In this document: positions 17,052-26,045 of the stretch, piece after piece | Position numbering within the stretch: the first letter of the stretch is position 1 | Layout: every line of letters starts with the position of its first letter | DNA from: CAZPGL01 sp964586175 | GTDB lineage: Bacteria > Actinomycetota > Acidimicrobiia > Acidimicrobiales > MedAcidi-G1 | Direction: 5' to 3' | NCBI GenBank assembly: GCA_964586175.1 | Contig: CAZPGL010000001.1 | Coordinates: forward strand, 77,550-141,549 | DNA: 64,000 nucleotides | The notes under the pieces: generated by a model | What the model was told of the DNA's origin: nothing | Databases searched by the model: none | What the model saw: only the letters and a program-made list of their open reading frames with translations | Made by a program: the position numbers and the translations under genes

Positions 17052-19073
17052 TCACCGGTGCTCGGCCAGGTCGCGCAATTCGCGGCGCAGTTCGGTGATC
17101 TCGTCGCGTAGACGCGCCGCGTACTCGAAGCGCAGGTCGGCGGCGGCCTCACCCATCTCCTCCTCGAGCGAGTGCACGAGGCGTTCGAGGTCCTCGCGGG
17201 GCATGTCGACCAGCTCGTCGACCAGCCGATCGGACCGGCGGCGGCCCAGGTCGGGCACCGGCGTCGAATCGTCAGGGCGGAGGATCTCCAGGATGTCGGT
17301 GACGGCCTTGCGCACCGTCTGGGGGTCGATGCCGTGCTCGGCGTTGTAGGCCTGCTGGAGACCGCGCCGGCGCATGGTCTCGGAGATGGCCCGCTGCATC
17401 GACTCGGTGACCTGGTCGGCGTACATGACCACCTGGCCGTCGACGTTGCGGGCCGCCCGGCCGATGGTCTGCACGAGCGAGGTCTCGCTGCGCAGGAACC
17501 CCTCCTTGTCGGCGTCGAGGATCGCCACGAGGGACACCTCCGGCAGATCGAGGCCCTCGCGTAAGAGGTTGATACCGACGAGCACGTCGAACTCGCCCAG
17601 CCGGAGGTCGCGCAGGATCTCGATCCGCTGCAGGGTGTCGACGTCGCTGTGGAGGTACCGGACACGGACCCCGTTGTCGAGGAGGTAGTCGGTGAGGTCC
17701 TCGGCCATCTTCTTGGTGAGCGTGGTGACCAGCACCCGCTGGTCGTCGGCGACCCGCTCGGCGATGAGGGCCCGGAGGTCGTCGATCTGGCCGTCGGTGG
17801 GCTTCACGATCACCTCGGGATCGACGAGGCCCGTCGGACGCACGATCTGTTCGACGACCCGGCTGCTGTGCTCCAGTTCCCACGGCCCGGGCGTCGCCGA
17901 CAGCAACACCACCTGGCCGACCCGCTCGACGAACTCCTCGAAGCGGAGTGGTCGGTTGTCGGCGGCCGATGGCAGCCGGAACCCGTGCTCGATGAGGGTC
18001 TCCTTGCGGCTGCGATCCCCGTGGTACTGCCCGTGGAGCTGAGGCACGGCGACGTGGGACTCGTCGAGCACGACGAGGAAGTCGTCGGGAAAGTAGTCGA
18101 GCAGGGTGTAGGGCCGCTCCCCCGGGGACCGTCCGTCGATGTGGGCGCTGTAGTTCTCGATCCCCGTGCAGAACCCCAACTCCCCCATCATCTCCAGGTC
18201 ATGTTCCGTGCGCATCCGGAGCCGCTGGGCTTCAAGCAGACGACCATCGGCCTCGAATACCGCCAGCCGCTCCTGAAGCTCAGCCTCGATGCCGGCCATG
18301 GCCCGGGCCATCACGATGCTGTCGGCCGCATAGTGGGTGGCGGGGAACACGACGACCTCGTCGAGACGGCGCAACTGCTCGCCGGTGAGGGGGTCGACCT
18401 GGACGATGGTCTCGATCTCGTCGCCGAACAGCGAGACGCGTAACGCCGTCTCCTCGTAGGAGGGGTGGATCTCGAGGGTGTCGCCCCGAACCCGGAACTT
18501 GCCCCTCCCCAGCACGAGGTCGTTGCGTTCGTACTGCATGTCGACCAGGGTCCGCAGGGTGGCCCGTTGCTCAACCTGGTCGCCGACCCGCAGCACCAGC
18601 AGATGGTCCCGGTAGAGCTCAGGGTTGCCCAGGCCGTAGATACACGACACCGACGCGACGACGATGGTGTCCCGACGGGTCAGCAGGGCTGCAGTGGCGG
18701 AGTGTCGGAGCCGGTCGATCTCGTCGTTCACCGACGAGTCCTTCTCGATGAAGGTGTCCGAGGACGGCAGGTAGGCCTCGGGTTGGTAGTAGTCGTAGTA
18801 GGAAACGAAATACTCGACCCGGTTGTCGGGGAAGAATCCCCGCAGCTCGTTGGCCAGCTGGGCGGCGAGGGACTTGTTGGGGGCGATGACCAGGGTGGGC
18901 CGCTGGACCTGTTCGATCGTCCAGGCCACCGTGGCGCTCTTGCCGCTCCCGGTGATGCCCAGCAGGGTCTGGAAGCGTTCGCCGCCGAGGATGCCGTCGG
19001 TGAGTTCGCCGATGGCCCGTGGCTGGTCGCCGGCCGGGGCGAACGGTGCGTCGACGCTGAACTGCTGGGTCAC
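17052..19073 (-). CDS. uvrB: Excinuclease ABC subunit B
   Basis: 673 residues. Helicase-like damage-verification subunit: Walker A GITGSGKSATV, the beta-hairpin YYDYYQPEAYLP that inserts between the DNA strands, Walker B-type DESHVAVPQ, the SATPGPWE motif, and a C-terminal UVR domain (residues about 635-670) that contacts UvrC. GTG start at 19073 with TAACCT six bases before it. The gene precedes uvrA on the minus strand with a 51-base gap. Confidence 0.96.
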   Translation of the reverse strand: MTQQFSVDAPFAPAGDQPRAIGELTDGILGGERFQTLLGITGSGKSATVAWTIEQVQRPTLVIAPNKSLAAQLANELRGFFPDNRVEYFVSYYDYYQPEAYLPSSDTFIEKDSSVNDEIDRLRHSATAALLTRRDTIVVASVSCIYGLGNPELYRDHLLVLRVGDQVEQRATLRTLVDMQYERNDLVLGRGKFRVRGDTLEIHPSYEETALRVSLFGDEIETIVQVDPLTGEQLRRLDEVVVFPATHYAADSIVMARAMAGIEAELQERLAVFEADGRLLEAQRLRMRTEHDLEMMGELGFCTGIENYSAHIDGRSPGERPYTLLDYFPDDFLVVLDESHVAVPQLHGQYHGDRSRKETLIEHGFRLPSAADNRPLRFEEFVERVGQVVLLSATPGPWELEHSSRVVEQIVRPTGLVDPEVIVKPTDGQIDDLRALIAERVADDQRVLVTTLTKKMAEDLTDYLLDNGVRVRYLHSDVDTLQRIEILRDLRLGEFDVLVGINLLREGLDLPEVSLVAILDADKEGFLRSETSLVQTIGRAARNVDGQVVMYADQVTESMQRAISETMRRRGLQQAYNAEHGIDPQTVRKAVTDILEILRPDDSTPVPDLGRRRSDRLVDELVDMPREDLERLVHSLEEEMGEAAADLRFEYAARLRDEITELRRELRDLAEHR

Positions 19074-19079
19074 GGCCGC

Positions 19080-19085
19080 AGGTTA
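19080..19085 (-). promoter_or_regulatory. -10 hexamer TAACCT, leaderless uvrB
   Basis: Read on the minus strand, TAACCT ends six bases before the uvrB GTG at 19073. Confidence 0.42.
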
Positions 19086-19114
19086 GCGAGCACCGGGGAC
19101 CCGACCTGTGCCGC

Positions 19115-19762
19115 TCAGGAGTCGGCGGCCCGCTGGCCGAGCGGCTGGACCGGCTGGTCCGTCGGTGGCCGTTCGAGGGTGGCGATCCATGCCCAGCACC
19201 GGTCGACCTCGGCCGCCAGGTCGGCGGGGGTGCCGGAGTTGTCGACGACGAAGTCAGCCAGGGCCAGGCGGTCCTCCCGGGCCATCTGGCTGGCGATGCG
19301 GTTCCGTGCGTCGTCCTCGGTGAACCCCCGATGCTCGACCAGGCGCTCCACGGCGAGTTCGGGGTCCACATCGACGACCACCACGCCCCCCAGCCCTTCG
19401 TACCCGGCTCCGGTCAGCAGCGGTATGTCGAGGATCACCGTGGCGTCGCTCCCGGCGAGGGCCTGCCGTCGGGCGGTCATCTCGTCGGCTACCGCGGGGT
19501 GCACGATGGCGTTGAGGGCCGTCAACTCGTCGGTGTCGGCGAACACGATGTCGGCCACGGCCTGGCGGTCGAGACTGCCGTCGACTTGGAGGATGGCGCT
19601 CCCCCACCGCTCGACCATGGCCGCTACGACGGGCCCGTCGGGGGCCTGGACGTCGCGGACAACGGCGTCGGCGTCGATCAGGACCGCGCCGCGCTCGACC
19701 AGCCCGGAGGCGACGCTGGATTTGCCGGCTCCGATGCCGCCGGTCAGGCCGATCTCGAGCAC
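19115..19762 (-). CDS. coaE: Dephospho-CoA kinase
   Basis: 215 residues. The last step of CoA synthesis, phosphorylating the 3' hydroxyl of dephospho-CoA. P-loop GLTGGIGAGKSSV at the N-terminus, DADAVVRDV for substrate binding, and the lid/CoA region HPAVADEM through ILDIPLLTGAGYE. The GTG at 19762 places the P-loop strand at residue 3 as in other CoaE proteins; the upstream frame is a shadow of rpsA. It lies 23 bases behind rpsA, the common rpsA-coaE order of actinobacteria. Confidence 0.92.
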   Translation of the reverse strand: MLEIGLTGGIGAGKSSVASGLVERGAVLIDADAVVRDVQAPDGPVVAAMVERWGSAILQVDGSLDRQAVADIVFADTDELTALNAIVHPAVADEMTARRQALAGSDATVILDIPLLTGAGYEGLGGVVVVDVDPELAVERLVEHRGFTEDDARNRIASQMAREDRLALADFVVDNSGTPADLAAEVDRCWAWIATLERPPTDQPVQPLGQRAADS

Positions 19763-19785
19763 GGCGACCCGGCCCGCACCGAGGC

Positions 19786-21186
19786 TCAGGCCTCGGGCGC
19801 CTCCTCGGCGGGATCCTCGGCGGCCGGCGCCTCCTCGGCGGTCGCGGCCTCGGCGGCCGGCGCCTCCTCGGCGGCCGGCGCCTCCTCGGCTGGGGCATCG
19901 CCGTCGGCGTAGTACTCGGCCCAGGCCTCCTGGCCTTCGGAGCTGTCGCCGCCGATGAATTTGCCCTCGTCGTCGTAGGCGTGCTCGCCGAAGTGTTCCT
20001 GGTACTCGGCGGCCACCGTGCCACCCTCGGCGGCCTGCTTGATCGACAGGCTGATCCGACGGCGCTGCAGGTCCAGGTCGATGATCTTGACCCACAGCTC
20101 CTCGCCGGGGGTCACGACCTGCTCGGGCAGGTCGACGTGGTGGGCCGACATCTCCGAGATGTGCACCAGGCCCTCGATGCCGTCGCCCACCTGGACGAAG
20201 GACCCGAAGGGCACCAACTTGGTGACCCGGCCGTAGACCAATTCGCCGACCTGGTGAGCGGCGGCGAACTCCTGCCACGGGTCGGCCTGGGTGGCCTTGA
20301 GGGACAGGCTGATGCGTTCGCGGCTCAGGTCGATGTCGAGGACCTGGACCTCGATCTCGTCGCCGACCGATACGACCGAACCGGGATGGTCGACGTGCTT
20401 CCAGGACAGCTCGGACACGTGGATCAGGCCGTCCATGCCGCCCAGGTCCACGAAGGCACCGAAGTTGACGACGCTGGACACGACGCCCTTGCGGTTCTCC
20501 CCGGGCCGCAGGTCGTGGAGGAACTCCTCACGCTGCTCCTTGTGGGTCTCCTCGAGCCAGGCCCGGCGGGACAGGACCACGTTGTTGCGGTTCTTGTCCA
20601 GCTCGATGATCTTGGCGTCGATGGTCTGGGAGATGTAGGGCTGCAGGTCGCGGACCCGGCGCAACTCGACCAGCGACGCGGGCAGAAAGCCCCGGAGGCC
20701 GATGTCGACGATCAGGCCGCCCTTGACGACCTCGATGACCGTCCCGGAAACCGTGCCGTCGGCCTCCTTGATCTCCTCGATCTTGCCCCAGGCCCGCTCG
20801 TACTGGGCCCGCTTCTTGGACAGGACGAGGCGCCCTTCCTTGTCCTCGAGGGTGACGACGACCGCTTCGACCCGCTCCCCCATCGAGACGATCTCGGTCG
20901 GGTTGACGCCGTTGCGGATCGACAGCTCACGGGGCGGGATGACGCCCTCGGACTTGTAGCCGATGTCCAGCAGGACCTCGTCCTTGTCCACCCGCACGAC
21001 CGTGCCTTCGACCATCTGGCCGCTCTCCACGTCGACCATGGTGGCCGAGTAGGCCTCATCGAGGCTGAGGCTTCCCAGATCGTTCTCGGTGATCTGGCGG
21101 GGGATGTACTCGCCGCTCTCGTCGAAGTCCCCCATGGGCGGGGAGTTCAGGGCGGCATCGGTCAGGGTCTGGTCGGACACGGTCAT
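19786..21186 (-). CDS. rpsA: 30S ribosomal protein S1
   Basis: 466 residues with four S1 RNA-binding repeats between about residues 35 and 400, for example EGTVVRVDKDEVLLDIGYKS, KGVVSSVVNFGAFVDLGG and YGRVTKLVPFGSFVQVGDG. It then has a low-complexity Ala/Glu tail (repeated AEEAPAAE). Four repeats is the actinobacterial form, against six in enterobacteria. S1 brings mRNAs to the 30S subunit; in an organism with many leaderless mRNAs its job may differ. The start overlaps the stop of a 21-codon upstream ORF (ATGA). Confidence 0.95.
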   Translation of the reverse strand: MTVSDQTLTDAALNSPPMGDFDESGEYIPRQITENDLGSLSLDEAYSATMVDVESGQMVEGTVVRVDKDEVLLDIGYKSEGVIPPRELSIRNGVNPTEIVSMGERVEAVVVTLEDKEGRLVLSKKRAQYERAWGKIEEIKEADGTVSGTVIEVVKGGLIVDIGLRGFLPASLVELRRVRDLQPYISQTIDAKIIELDKNRNNVVLSRRAWLEETHKEQREEFLHDLRPGENRKGVVSSVVNFGAFVDLGGMDGLIHVSELSWKHVDHPGSVVSVGDEIEVQVLDIDLSRERISLSLKATQADPWQEFAAAHQVGELVYGRVTKLVPFGSFVQVGDGIEGLVHISEMSAHHVDLPEQVVTPGEELWVKIIDLDLQRRRISLSIKQAAEGGTVAAEYQEHFGEHAYDDEGKFIGGDSSEGQEAWAEYYADGDAPAEEAPAAEEAPAAEAATAEEAPAAEDPAEEAPEA

Positions 21187-21248
21187 CTCGTCGGATAGGG
21201 GAATCGGTGGACAGGGGCTCTTACAGGTTCGCCCACGGCGGTCGCCAT
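21183..21248 (-). CDS. rpsA upstream ORF (21 codons), coupled to rpsA
   Basis: The ORF starts at ATG 21248, begins MATAVGEPVR and ends FPYPTR, and its TGA overlaps the rpsA ATG by four bases. TAGGCT (21259-21264, minus strand) ends ten bases before its start, so transcription should begin two to four bases upstream of the ATG. rpsA itself lacks a strong ribosome site, so reading this ORF would deliver ribosomes to rpsA. A possible autoregulatory coupling device; only comparative data can confirm translation. Confidence 0.45.
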   Translation of the reverse strand: MATAVGEPVRAPVHRFPYPTR

Positions 21249-21258
21249 GGACCCGGGA

Positions 21259-21264
21259 AGCCTA
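21259..21264 (-). promoter_or_regulatory. -10 hexamer TAGGCT of the rpsA unit
   Basis: TAGGCT on the minus strand, ten bases upstream of the upstream ORF and 72 bases upstream of rpsA. Confidence 0.5.
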
Positions 21265-21289
21265 CCGGCTGGGGTTTTCTTCGCCCCCC

Positions 21290-22048
21290 TCACCCGGGCA
21301 GCGGGCCGCAGGGCATGTTCGGCCGGGTGGCCGACACGAGGAACTCGGGATGCTCCGTGTCGGGAGGGCGCGGGGCGTAGTCGCCGGGAGTGACCGCCCA
21401 GATCGCGTCGACCTCGAGACCGGCTCTGGCCGCGAGGAGCCGGAGCTCCCGCGGCGTGAAGCAGGTGGTCCACAGGTCGGTCTCCACCTCGTCGCCCTCG
21501 GGGTTCCGGATCGTGGTCGTCTCGTGGTTGACGCCCGAGGCGGCGTCGAACCGGTCGATCTCCTCCTGGAACCGAACCTGGAAGTAGGCCGAGAAGGCGC
21601 TGAGGGCCAGGCGGCCACCGGGTCGCACGGCGGTCGCCATCCGGTCCAGGATCTCCCCGTCTGGGTCCAGCACCGTGGCGTCGGCCCCCGGGCCTCCGGC
21701 CAGGCCGAAGGCCCCCTGGCACAACGAGATGACGGCGTCGAACTCGGCGTCGAACGCCATGGTGCGGGCATCCATGCGTACGAAATCGGCGCCCGGCGGG
21801 GCATTGGCCGTGGCCTCGTCGATGAAGCGCTGCGAGATGTCGATGCCCAGGACGTCGCAGCCCCGGCGGGCCAGCTCGTGGGCGTGGCGACCCGGTCCGC
21901 AGCCCACGTCCAGCACCCGGCTGCCCGGCGCCAGGTGGAGGACCGCCATGAGGGCGTCGACCTCCTGCACGGTCCCGTAGGTGAACGAGTAGCGCAGATA
22001 GGCCGATCCGAGGTGGTCGGCAACCTCCTCGAACCAGTGGTCGCTCAC
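21290..22048 (-). CDS. Class I SAM-dependent methyltransferase
   Basis: 252 residues from a GTG. Motif I VLDVGCGPGRHAHEL and the post-motif DVLGIDISQRFI place it in the class I superfamily; FDAVISLCQGAFGL and the GRLALSAFSAYF strand follow. Substrate unknown. It starts seven bases behind polA and probably shares its transcript; it ends about 100 bases before rpsA. Confidence 0.8.
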   Translation of the reverse strand: MSDHWFEEVADHLGSAYLRYSFTYGTVQEVDALMAVLHLAPGSRVLDVGCGPGRHAHELARRGCDVLGIDISQRFIDEATANAPPGADFVRMDARTMAFDAEFDAVISLCQGAFGLAGGPGADATVLDPDGEILDRMATAVRPGGRLALSAFSAYFQVRFQEEIDRFDAASGVNHETTTIRNPEGDEVETDLWTTCFTPRELRLLAARAGLEVDAIWAVTPGDYAPRPPDTEHPEFLVSATRPNMPCGPLPG

Positions 22049-22055
22049 CGGCCGT

Positions 22056-24767
22056 TCACCCCTTGGCGTCGGCCCACGTGGATCCGACGGCCACGTCGAC
22101 GGCCAGATCCACCCGCAGGTCGTAGGCGGCGCCCATGATTCCTGGCACGAACTCCATGGCGTCGTCCACCTCGTCGGGCCGCACCTCGAGGATCACCTCG
22201 TCGTGGACCTGCAGGATCAGCCGCGCCGTGGTGTCCGGCTGATGCAACCGCTCGGCCAGGTTGATCAACGCCACCTTGAAGATGTCGGCGGCCAGCCCCT
22301 GGATGCCGGCGTTCATGGCCTGGCGTTCGCCGGCCTGACGGACGTTGAAGTTGCCCGACGACAACTCGGGGATGGGGCGGCGCCGGCCGAAAAGGGTCTC
22401 GGTGTAGCCCTTGTCCCGGGCGTCGGCCACCGTCTGGTCCATGTAGGTCCGGATCCCGGGAAAGGCCGTGAAGAAGGCGTCGAGGATGGTGCCCGCCTCG
22501 TCGACCGGCACGTCCAGCCGCTGGGCCAGCCCGTAGGCCTCCATGCCGTAGGCCAGCCCGTAGGCCACCATCTTGGCCCGGTTGCGGAGTTCGGTGGTCA
22601 CCTCCGCGGCGTCGATGTGCCACACCTGGGCCGCCACCGCCGAATGAATGTCGTCCCCGGCATCGAAGGCGGCGATCAGCCCCGGGTCCCCGGCCAGATG
22701 GGCGATGCAGCGCAGCTCGATCTGGTTGTAGTCGGCGACCAGCAGCAGATGGCCGGGCGAGGGCACGAAGGCCCGGCGGAAGGCCCGGCCGGCCTCGGTG
22801 CGGACCGGAATGTTGTGCAGGTTCGGGGCATCGGAGCTGAGCCGGCCGGTGCGGGCCACCGTCTGGTTGAACGTGGCGCGGATGCGGCCGTCGTCGTCCA
22901 CCTCAGCCAGCAGGCCCTCGCCATAGGTGGAGCGGAGCTTCTCGACCTCCCGGTAGGCCAGCAGGTGGTCGACCACCGCATGGTCGCCGCGGAGGCGCTC
23001 GAGGGTGGCGGCATCGGTGGAGTAACCCGTCTTGGTCTTCTTGCCGGGTGTCAGGCCCAGCGTGTCGAACAGGACCTCCTGGAGTTGTTTGGTGGAGTTC
23101 ACGTTGAACTCCTGGCCGGCCGCGGCGTGGACCGCCGACCGATGCAGTGCACAGGCCTCGGTGAGCTCGTCGCGTAGACGGGTCAGTTCGGCGACGTCCA
23201 CCCCGACACCGTCCATCTCCATACGGGCCAGTACCGGCACGAGCGGCAGCTCGACCTCCCGGTACACACGGGTCATCCCCTGAGCCTCGATGGCCCCTGG
23301 GAGCACCTCGTGGAGCAGGTCGATGGCCCGGGCCCGGAGGGCGGCCTCGACCGCCGGATCACGGGTCTCGCCGTCGAGATCCAGCTGGCCTTCGGGAGCC
23401 CCCACGTCAGGGAGTTCCCACGGGGTGTGCCGGGCGAGCACCTCGGCCAGGTCGTGGCCCCGGGTCGACGGGTTCAACAGGTACTCGGCCAGCCCGACGT
23501 CGAACACCGGGTCGGCGATACCGATCCCGAAGGGGGCCAGCCAGTGCAGCAGGGCCTTGGTGTCGTCGGCGGCCACCCCGGCCATGGAGATGTCGAACAG
23601 GGTCAGGAGCCCATCGACCACCTGCTCGTCGGCCAGCATCTCGGCGGACAGCCAGCGGACCGGTCCGTCGCCGCCCACCGACAGGGCCAGACCGGCCGAT
23701 CCACCCGGGGCCACGGCGATCGGCGTCAAGGGCCGTGGTGCCCCGGCCCCGGTGCCCCGGTCATCGTGCAGCGCCAGCATCTCCTCCAGTTCGGTCGCAG
23801 CGGTGACCGGAACCACCTCGACCTCGATGGGTCCCCCGGTGGCCGGACCCCCGTCACCGGTGCGGTCGTCTCGGCCCGCCGGACCACCGCTCGACACGCC
23901 GAGCAGCCCCAGGAGCCGATCCCGGGCGGTGGCCAGCTCGAGCAGGTCGAACAGGGCCTCGGCCCGTTCCACGTCGACGGCTCGCCGCTCGAGGTCGGCG
24001 ATACCGACACCCAACGGCACCTCGCGGACCAGGGTCATCATCTCGACGTTGCGCCGAGCGTGCTCCTCGTTGGCCTCCAGGTTCTCGCGGAGCTTCGGCG
24101 TCTGGTCGGCCGTGGCGGCGAAGATGCCGTCCAGGCCACCGTGGGCGTTGATCAGCTTGGCCGCCGTCTTCTCCCCGACCCCGGGGACCCCGGGGAGGTT
24201 GTCGGACGGATCGCCCCGAAGCGCCGCGTAGGCGACGTAGTCGCGAGGGTGCACCCCCGTACGGTCGACGATGCCGGCCTCGTCGTAGAGGGCGTAGTCG
24301 GACACCCCCCGCTTGTTGTAGAGCACCCGGATGTGGGGGTCCTCGACGAGTTGGTAACTGTCGCGGTCGCCGGTGACCACCAGGACGTCCCGACCCGCGT
24401 CCCGGGCCATGGTGGCCAGGGTGGCCAGCACGTCGTCGGCCTCGTAGCCCTCGGCGTCGATGACCAGCAGGCCAAGGGCGTCGACCAGTTCCCGCACCAG
24501 GGACAACTGCTCGTAGAGGATGTCGGGCTGACTGTCGCGGTTGGCCTTGTAGGACGGCAGCCGTTCGTGGCGGAACGTCTTCTCGGGCCGATCGAAGGCC
24601 ACGGCGATGCCGTCGGGCTCGTGGTCGCGTAGCAGCGTCGCCAGCATCGAGCTGAAGCCGTAGACGGCGTTGGTGACCTGGCCCGAGGAGGTGGCCATGT
24701 CGGTCGGCAGGGCGAAGAAGGCCCGGTACGTCAGCGAGTTGCCGTCGATGAGCAGGAGGTCGGACAC
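22056..24767 (-). CDS. polA: DNA polymerase I
   Basis: 903 residues. The N-terminal 5'-3' exonuclease (LLLIDGNSLTYRAFFALP, GYEADDVLATLA, TGDRDSYQL) spans about 1-290. The middle exonuclease-like domain, about 310-510, lacks the FDTE-type metal ligands, so proofreading is lost, as usual in actinobacteria. The polymerase domain carries motif A VADYNQIELR and motif C LQVHDEVILEV. It fills gaps in excision repair and matures Okazaki fragments. GTG start; TAGGGT ends seven bases upstream, suggesting a leaderless mRNA. Confidence 0.96.
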   Translation of the reverse strand: MSDLLLIDGNSLTYRAFFALPTDMATSSGQVTNAVYGFSSMLATLLRDHEPDGIAVAFDRPEKTFRHERLPSYKANRDSQPDILYEQLSLVRELVDALGLLVIDAEGYEADDVLATLATMARDAGRDVLVVTGDRDSYQLVEDPHIRVLYNKRGVSDYALYDEAGIVDRTGVHPRDYVAYAALRGDPSDNLPGVPGVGEKTAAKLINAHGGLDGIFAATADQTPKLRENLEANEEHARRNVEMMTLVREVPLGVGIADLERRAVDVERAEALFDLLELATARDRLLGLLGVSSGGPAGRDDRTGDGGPATGGPIEVEVVPVTAATELEEMLALHDDRGTGAGAPRPLTPIAVAPGGSAGLALSVGGDGPVRWLSAEMLADEQVVDGLLTLFDISMAGVAADDTKALLHWLAPFGIGIADPVFDVGLAEYLLNPSTRGHDLAEVLARHTPWELPDVGAPEGQLDLDGETRDPAVEAALRARAIDLLHEVLPGAIEAQGMTRVYREVELPLVPVLARMEMDGVGVDVAELTRLRDELTEACALHRSAVHAAAGQEFNVNSTKQLQEVLFDTLGLTPGKKTKTGYSTDAATLERLRGDHAVVDHLLAYREVEKLRSTYGEGLLAEVDDDGRIRATFNQTVARTGRLSSDAPNLHNIPVRTEAGRAFRRAFVPSPGHLLLVADYNQIELRCIAHLAGDPGLIAAFDAGDDIHSAVAAQVWHIDAAEVTTELRNRAKMVAYGLAYGMEAYGLAQRLDVPVDEAGTILDAFFTAFPGIRTYMDQTVADARDKGYTETLFGRRRPIPELSSGNFNVRQAGERQAMNAGIQGLAADIFKVALINLAERLHQPDTTARLILQVHDEVILEVRPDEVDDAMEFVPGIMGAAYDLRVDLAVDVAVGSTWADAKG

Positions 24768-24774
24768 CGATCGG

Positions 24775-24780
24775 ACCCTA
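24775..24780 (-). promoter_or_regulatory. -10 hexamer TAGGGT, leaderless polA
   Basis: Read on the minus strand, TAGGGT ends seven bases before the polA GTG at 24767. Confidence 0.5.
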
Positions 24781-24809
24781 CTCCGGGTGCCCGCCGCCGA
24801 GGGCGTCGC

Positions 24810-25391
24810 TCAGGGTCGCAGGGTGCCGGCGAGGATCTCGGTGGCCACGTCGGCCATGGAGCGGCGGCCCGCCATGGCCGACTGCTGGATGAAACGGAAG
24901 GCCTCGGCCTCAGGCAGCCCGTGGTCATCCATCAGCAGGCCCTTGGCCCGGTCGATGGTCTTGCGGGCGTCGAGGCGCTCGGCCAGGGTCCGGGCCTGGT
25001 CGGTGAGGGCCCGCATCTCGCGGTGGCGGGCCCGGGCGATCTCGACGGCCGGCACCAGCTCGGAGCGTTGGAACGGCTTCACCAGGTAGGCCAGGGCCCC
25101 GGCATCGATGGCCCGGTCGATCAGATCGCGCTGGCTGAACGCGGTGAGGATGACGACGGCCGCGTCATGGGATTCGGCGATCCGCCGGGCCGCTTCGATG
25201 CCGTCCAGCCCGGGCATCTTGATGTCCAGGATCACCACGTCGGGGTCGTGTTCGGCGACCAGGTCGAGCACGTGGTCGCCACGACCCGTGTCGCCGACCA
25301 CCGCGTAGCCTTCGTCTTCGAGCGTCTCCTTGAGGTCGAGGCGGATGATGGCCTCGTCCTCGGCCAGCACGACCCGGGTCGTCTCGGCCAT
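24810..25391 (-). CDS. ANTAR-domain response regulator (PdtaR-like)
   Basis: 193 residues. Receiver domain with acidic pocket LAEDEAIIRLD and phosphoacceptor Asp56 in VVILDIKMPG, then a C-terminal ANTAR domain (about 130-185; TIDRAKGLLMDDHGLPEAEAF). ANTAR domains bind paired hairpins in nascent mRNA and prevent termination. The architecture matches mycobacterial PdtaR, whose partner kinase PdtaS is not in this window. It is preceded by a coiled-coil gene whose stop overlaps the ATG by one base. Confidence 0.9.
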   Translation of the reverse strand: MAETTRVVLAEDEAIIRLDLKETLEDEGYAVVGDTGRGDHVLDLVAEHDPDVVILDIKMPGLDGIEAARRIAESHDAAVVILTAFSQRDLIDRAIDAGALAYLVKPFQRSELVPAVEIARARHREMRALTDQARTLAERLDARKTIDRAKGLLMDDHGLPEAEAFRFIQQSAMAGRRSMADVATEILAGTLRP

Positions 25392-25714
25392 CAGGCGTGG
25401 CCGCCGTCGGCGATGAGCCGGTCGAGCAGTTGGTCCTGGCGGAACTCGAGCCGACCGATCTCAGCGACCACGTCGTCGCGGTGACGCCCCATGGCCCGGG
25501 CCTGCCGGTCGGCACCACGGTGCTCGCGTTCGGACAGGGCCGTTTCGGACACCAGGGACCGCACACGGGCGTCGCCGGCCTCGTCGACCAGGTGGGCCAG
25601 CTGTTCATCGGCCACGGCCAGATCGGCGCGCAGACGGCGCAGGCGGGCGCTGATCTCGTTCAGGCGCCGCTCGATCACCGGCCGCGTCCGGTCGTGCGCA
25701 GAATCTCGGTCCAT
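25391..25714 (-). CDS. coiled-coil hypothetical upstream of ANTAR regulator
   Basis: 107 residues from the ATG at 25714, which follows TACACT (25725-25730, minus strand) by ten bases. Almost wholly helical with heptad-like Leu spacing (RRLNEISARLRRLRADLAV, ADEQLAHLVDEA). No known domain. Its stop overlaps the start of the ANTAR regulator, so the pair is co-expressed; it could be an interaction partner, but nothing in the sequence proves it. The longer frame upstream runs through the tRNA gene and is rejected. Confidence 0.6.
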   Translation of the reverse strand: MDRDSAHDRTRPVIERRLNEISARLRRLRADLAVADEQLAHLVDEAGDARVRSLVSETALSEREHRGADRQARAMGRHRDDVVAEIGRLEFRQDQLLDRLIADGGHA

Positions 25715-25788
25715 GGGGCCGACCAGTGTACGGTGCCCCTCCGGTCGCTCGTGCACCTTCCGACCTCGACGGGCCGGACGATGACGTC

Positions 25789-25875
25789 TGGTGCCCGGGG
25801 CGGGACTTGAACCCGCACGGCCTTGCGGCCAAAGGATTTTGAGTCCTCCGCGTCTGCCAATTCCGCCACCCGGGC
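25789..25875 (-). tRNA. tRNA-Leu (anticodon CAA)
   Basis: Read on the minus strand: acceptor GCCCGGG (25869-25875) pairs with CCCGGGC (25793-25799), followed by discriminator A and an encoded CCA. The anticodon loop is CTCAAAA, giving anticodon CAA (reads UUG codons). A long class II variable arm (about TTGGCCGCAAGGCC) and the TTCAAGT T-loop confirm a leucine isoacceptor. Confidence 0.93.
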
Positions 25876-26045
25876 CCGGACGACGTCCGGCGAGCCTACC
25901 GGCCCGGTTCCCGGCCAATGACCGGCCGCCGACCGGATGCGGTGGTCACCGGCGGGTGTTGGGCGGTACCGTCGGGTCTCCAGCATGATCCGGGCCCGTT
26001 CGTTGGGCGTCCAACGCAGTGCAACCGGCCCGGGAGGCCGCCACG

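Noticed and set aside
25876..26045. Open frame starting ATG at 25985 ahead of fabD
   Set aside because: It overlaps fabD in another frame, has Arg/Gly/Pro-rich shadow composition, and its spacing to TACCGT (12 bases) is outside the observed range.
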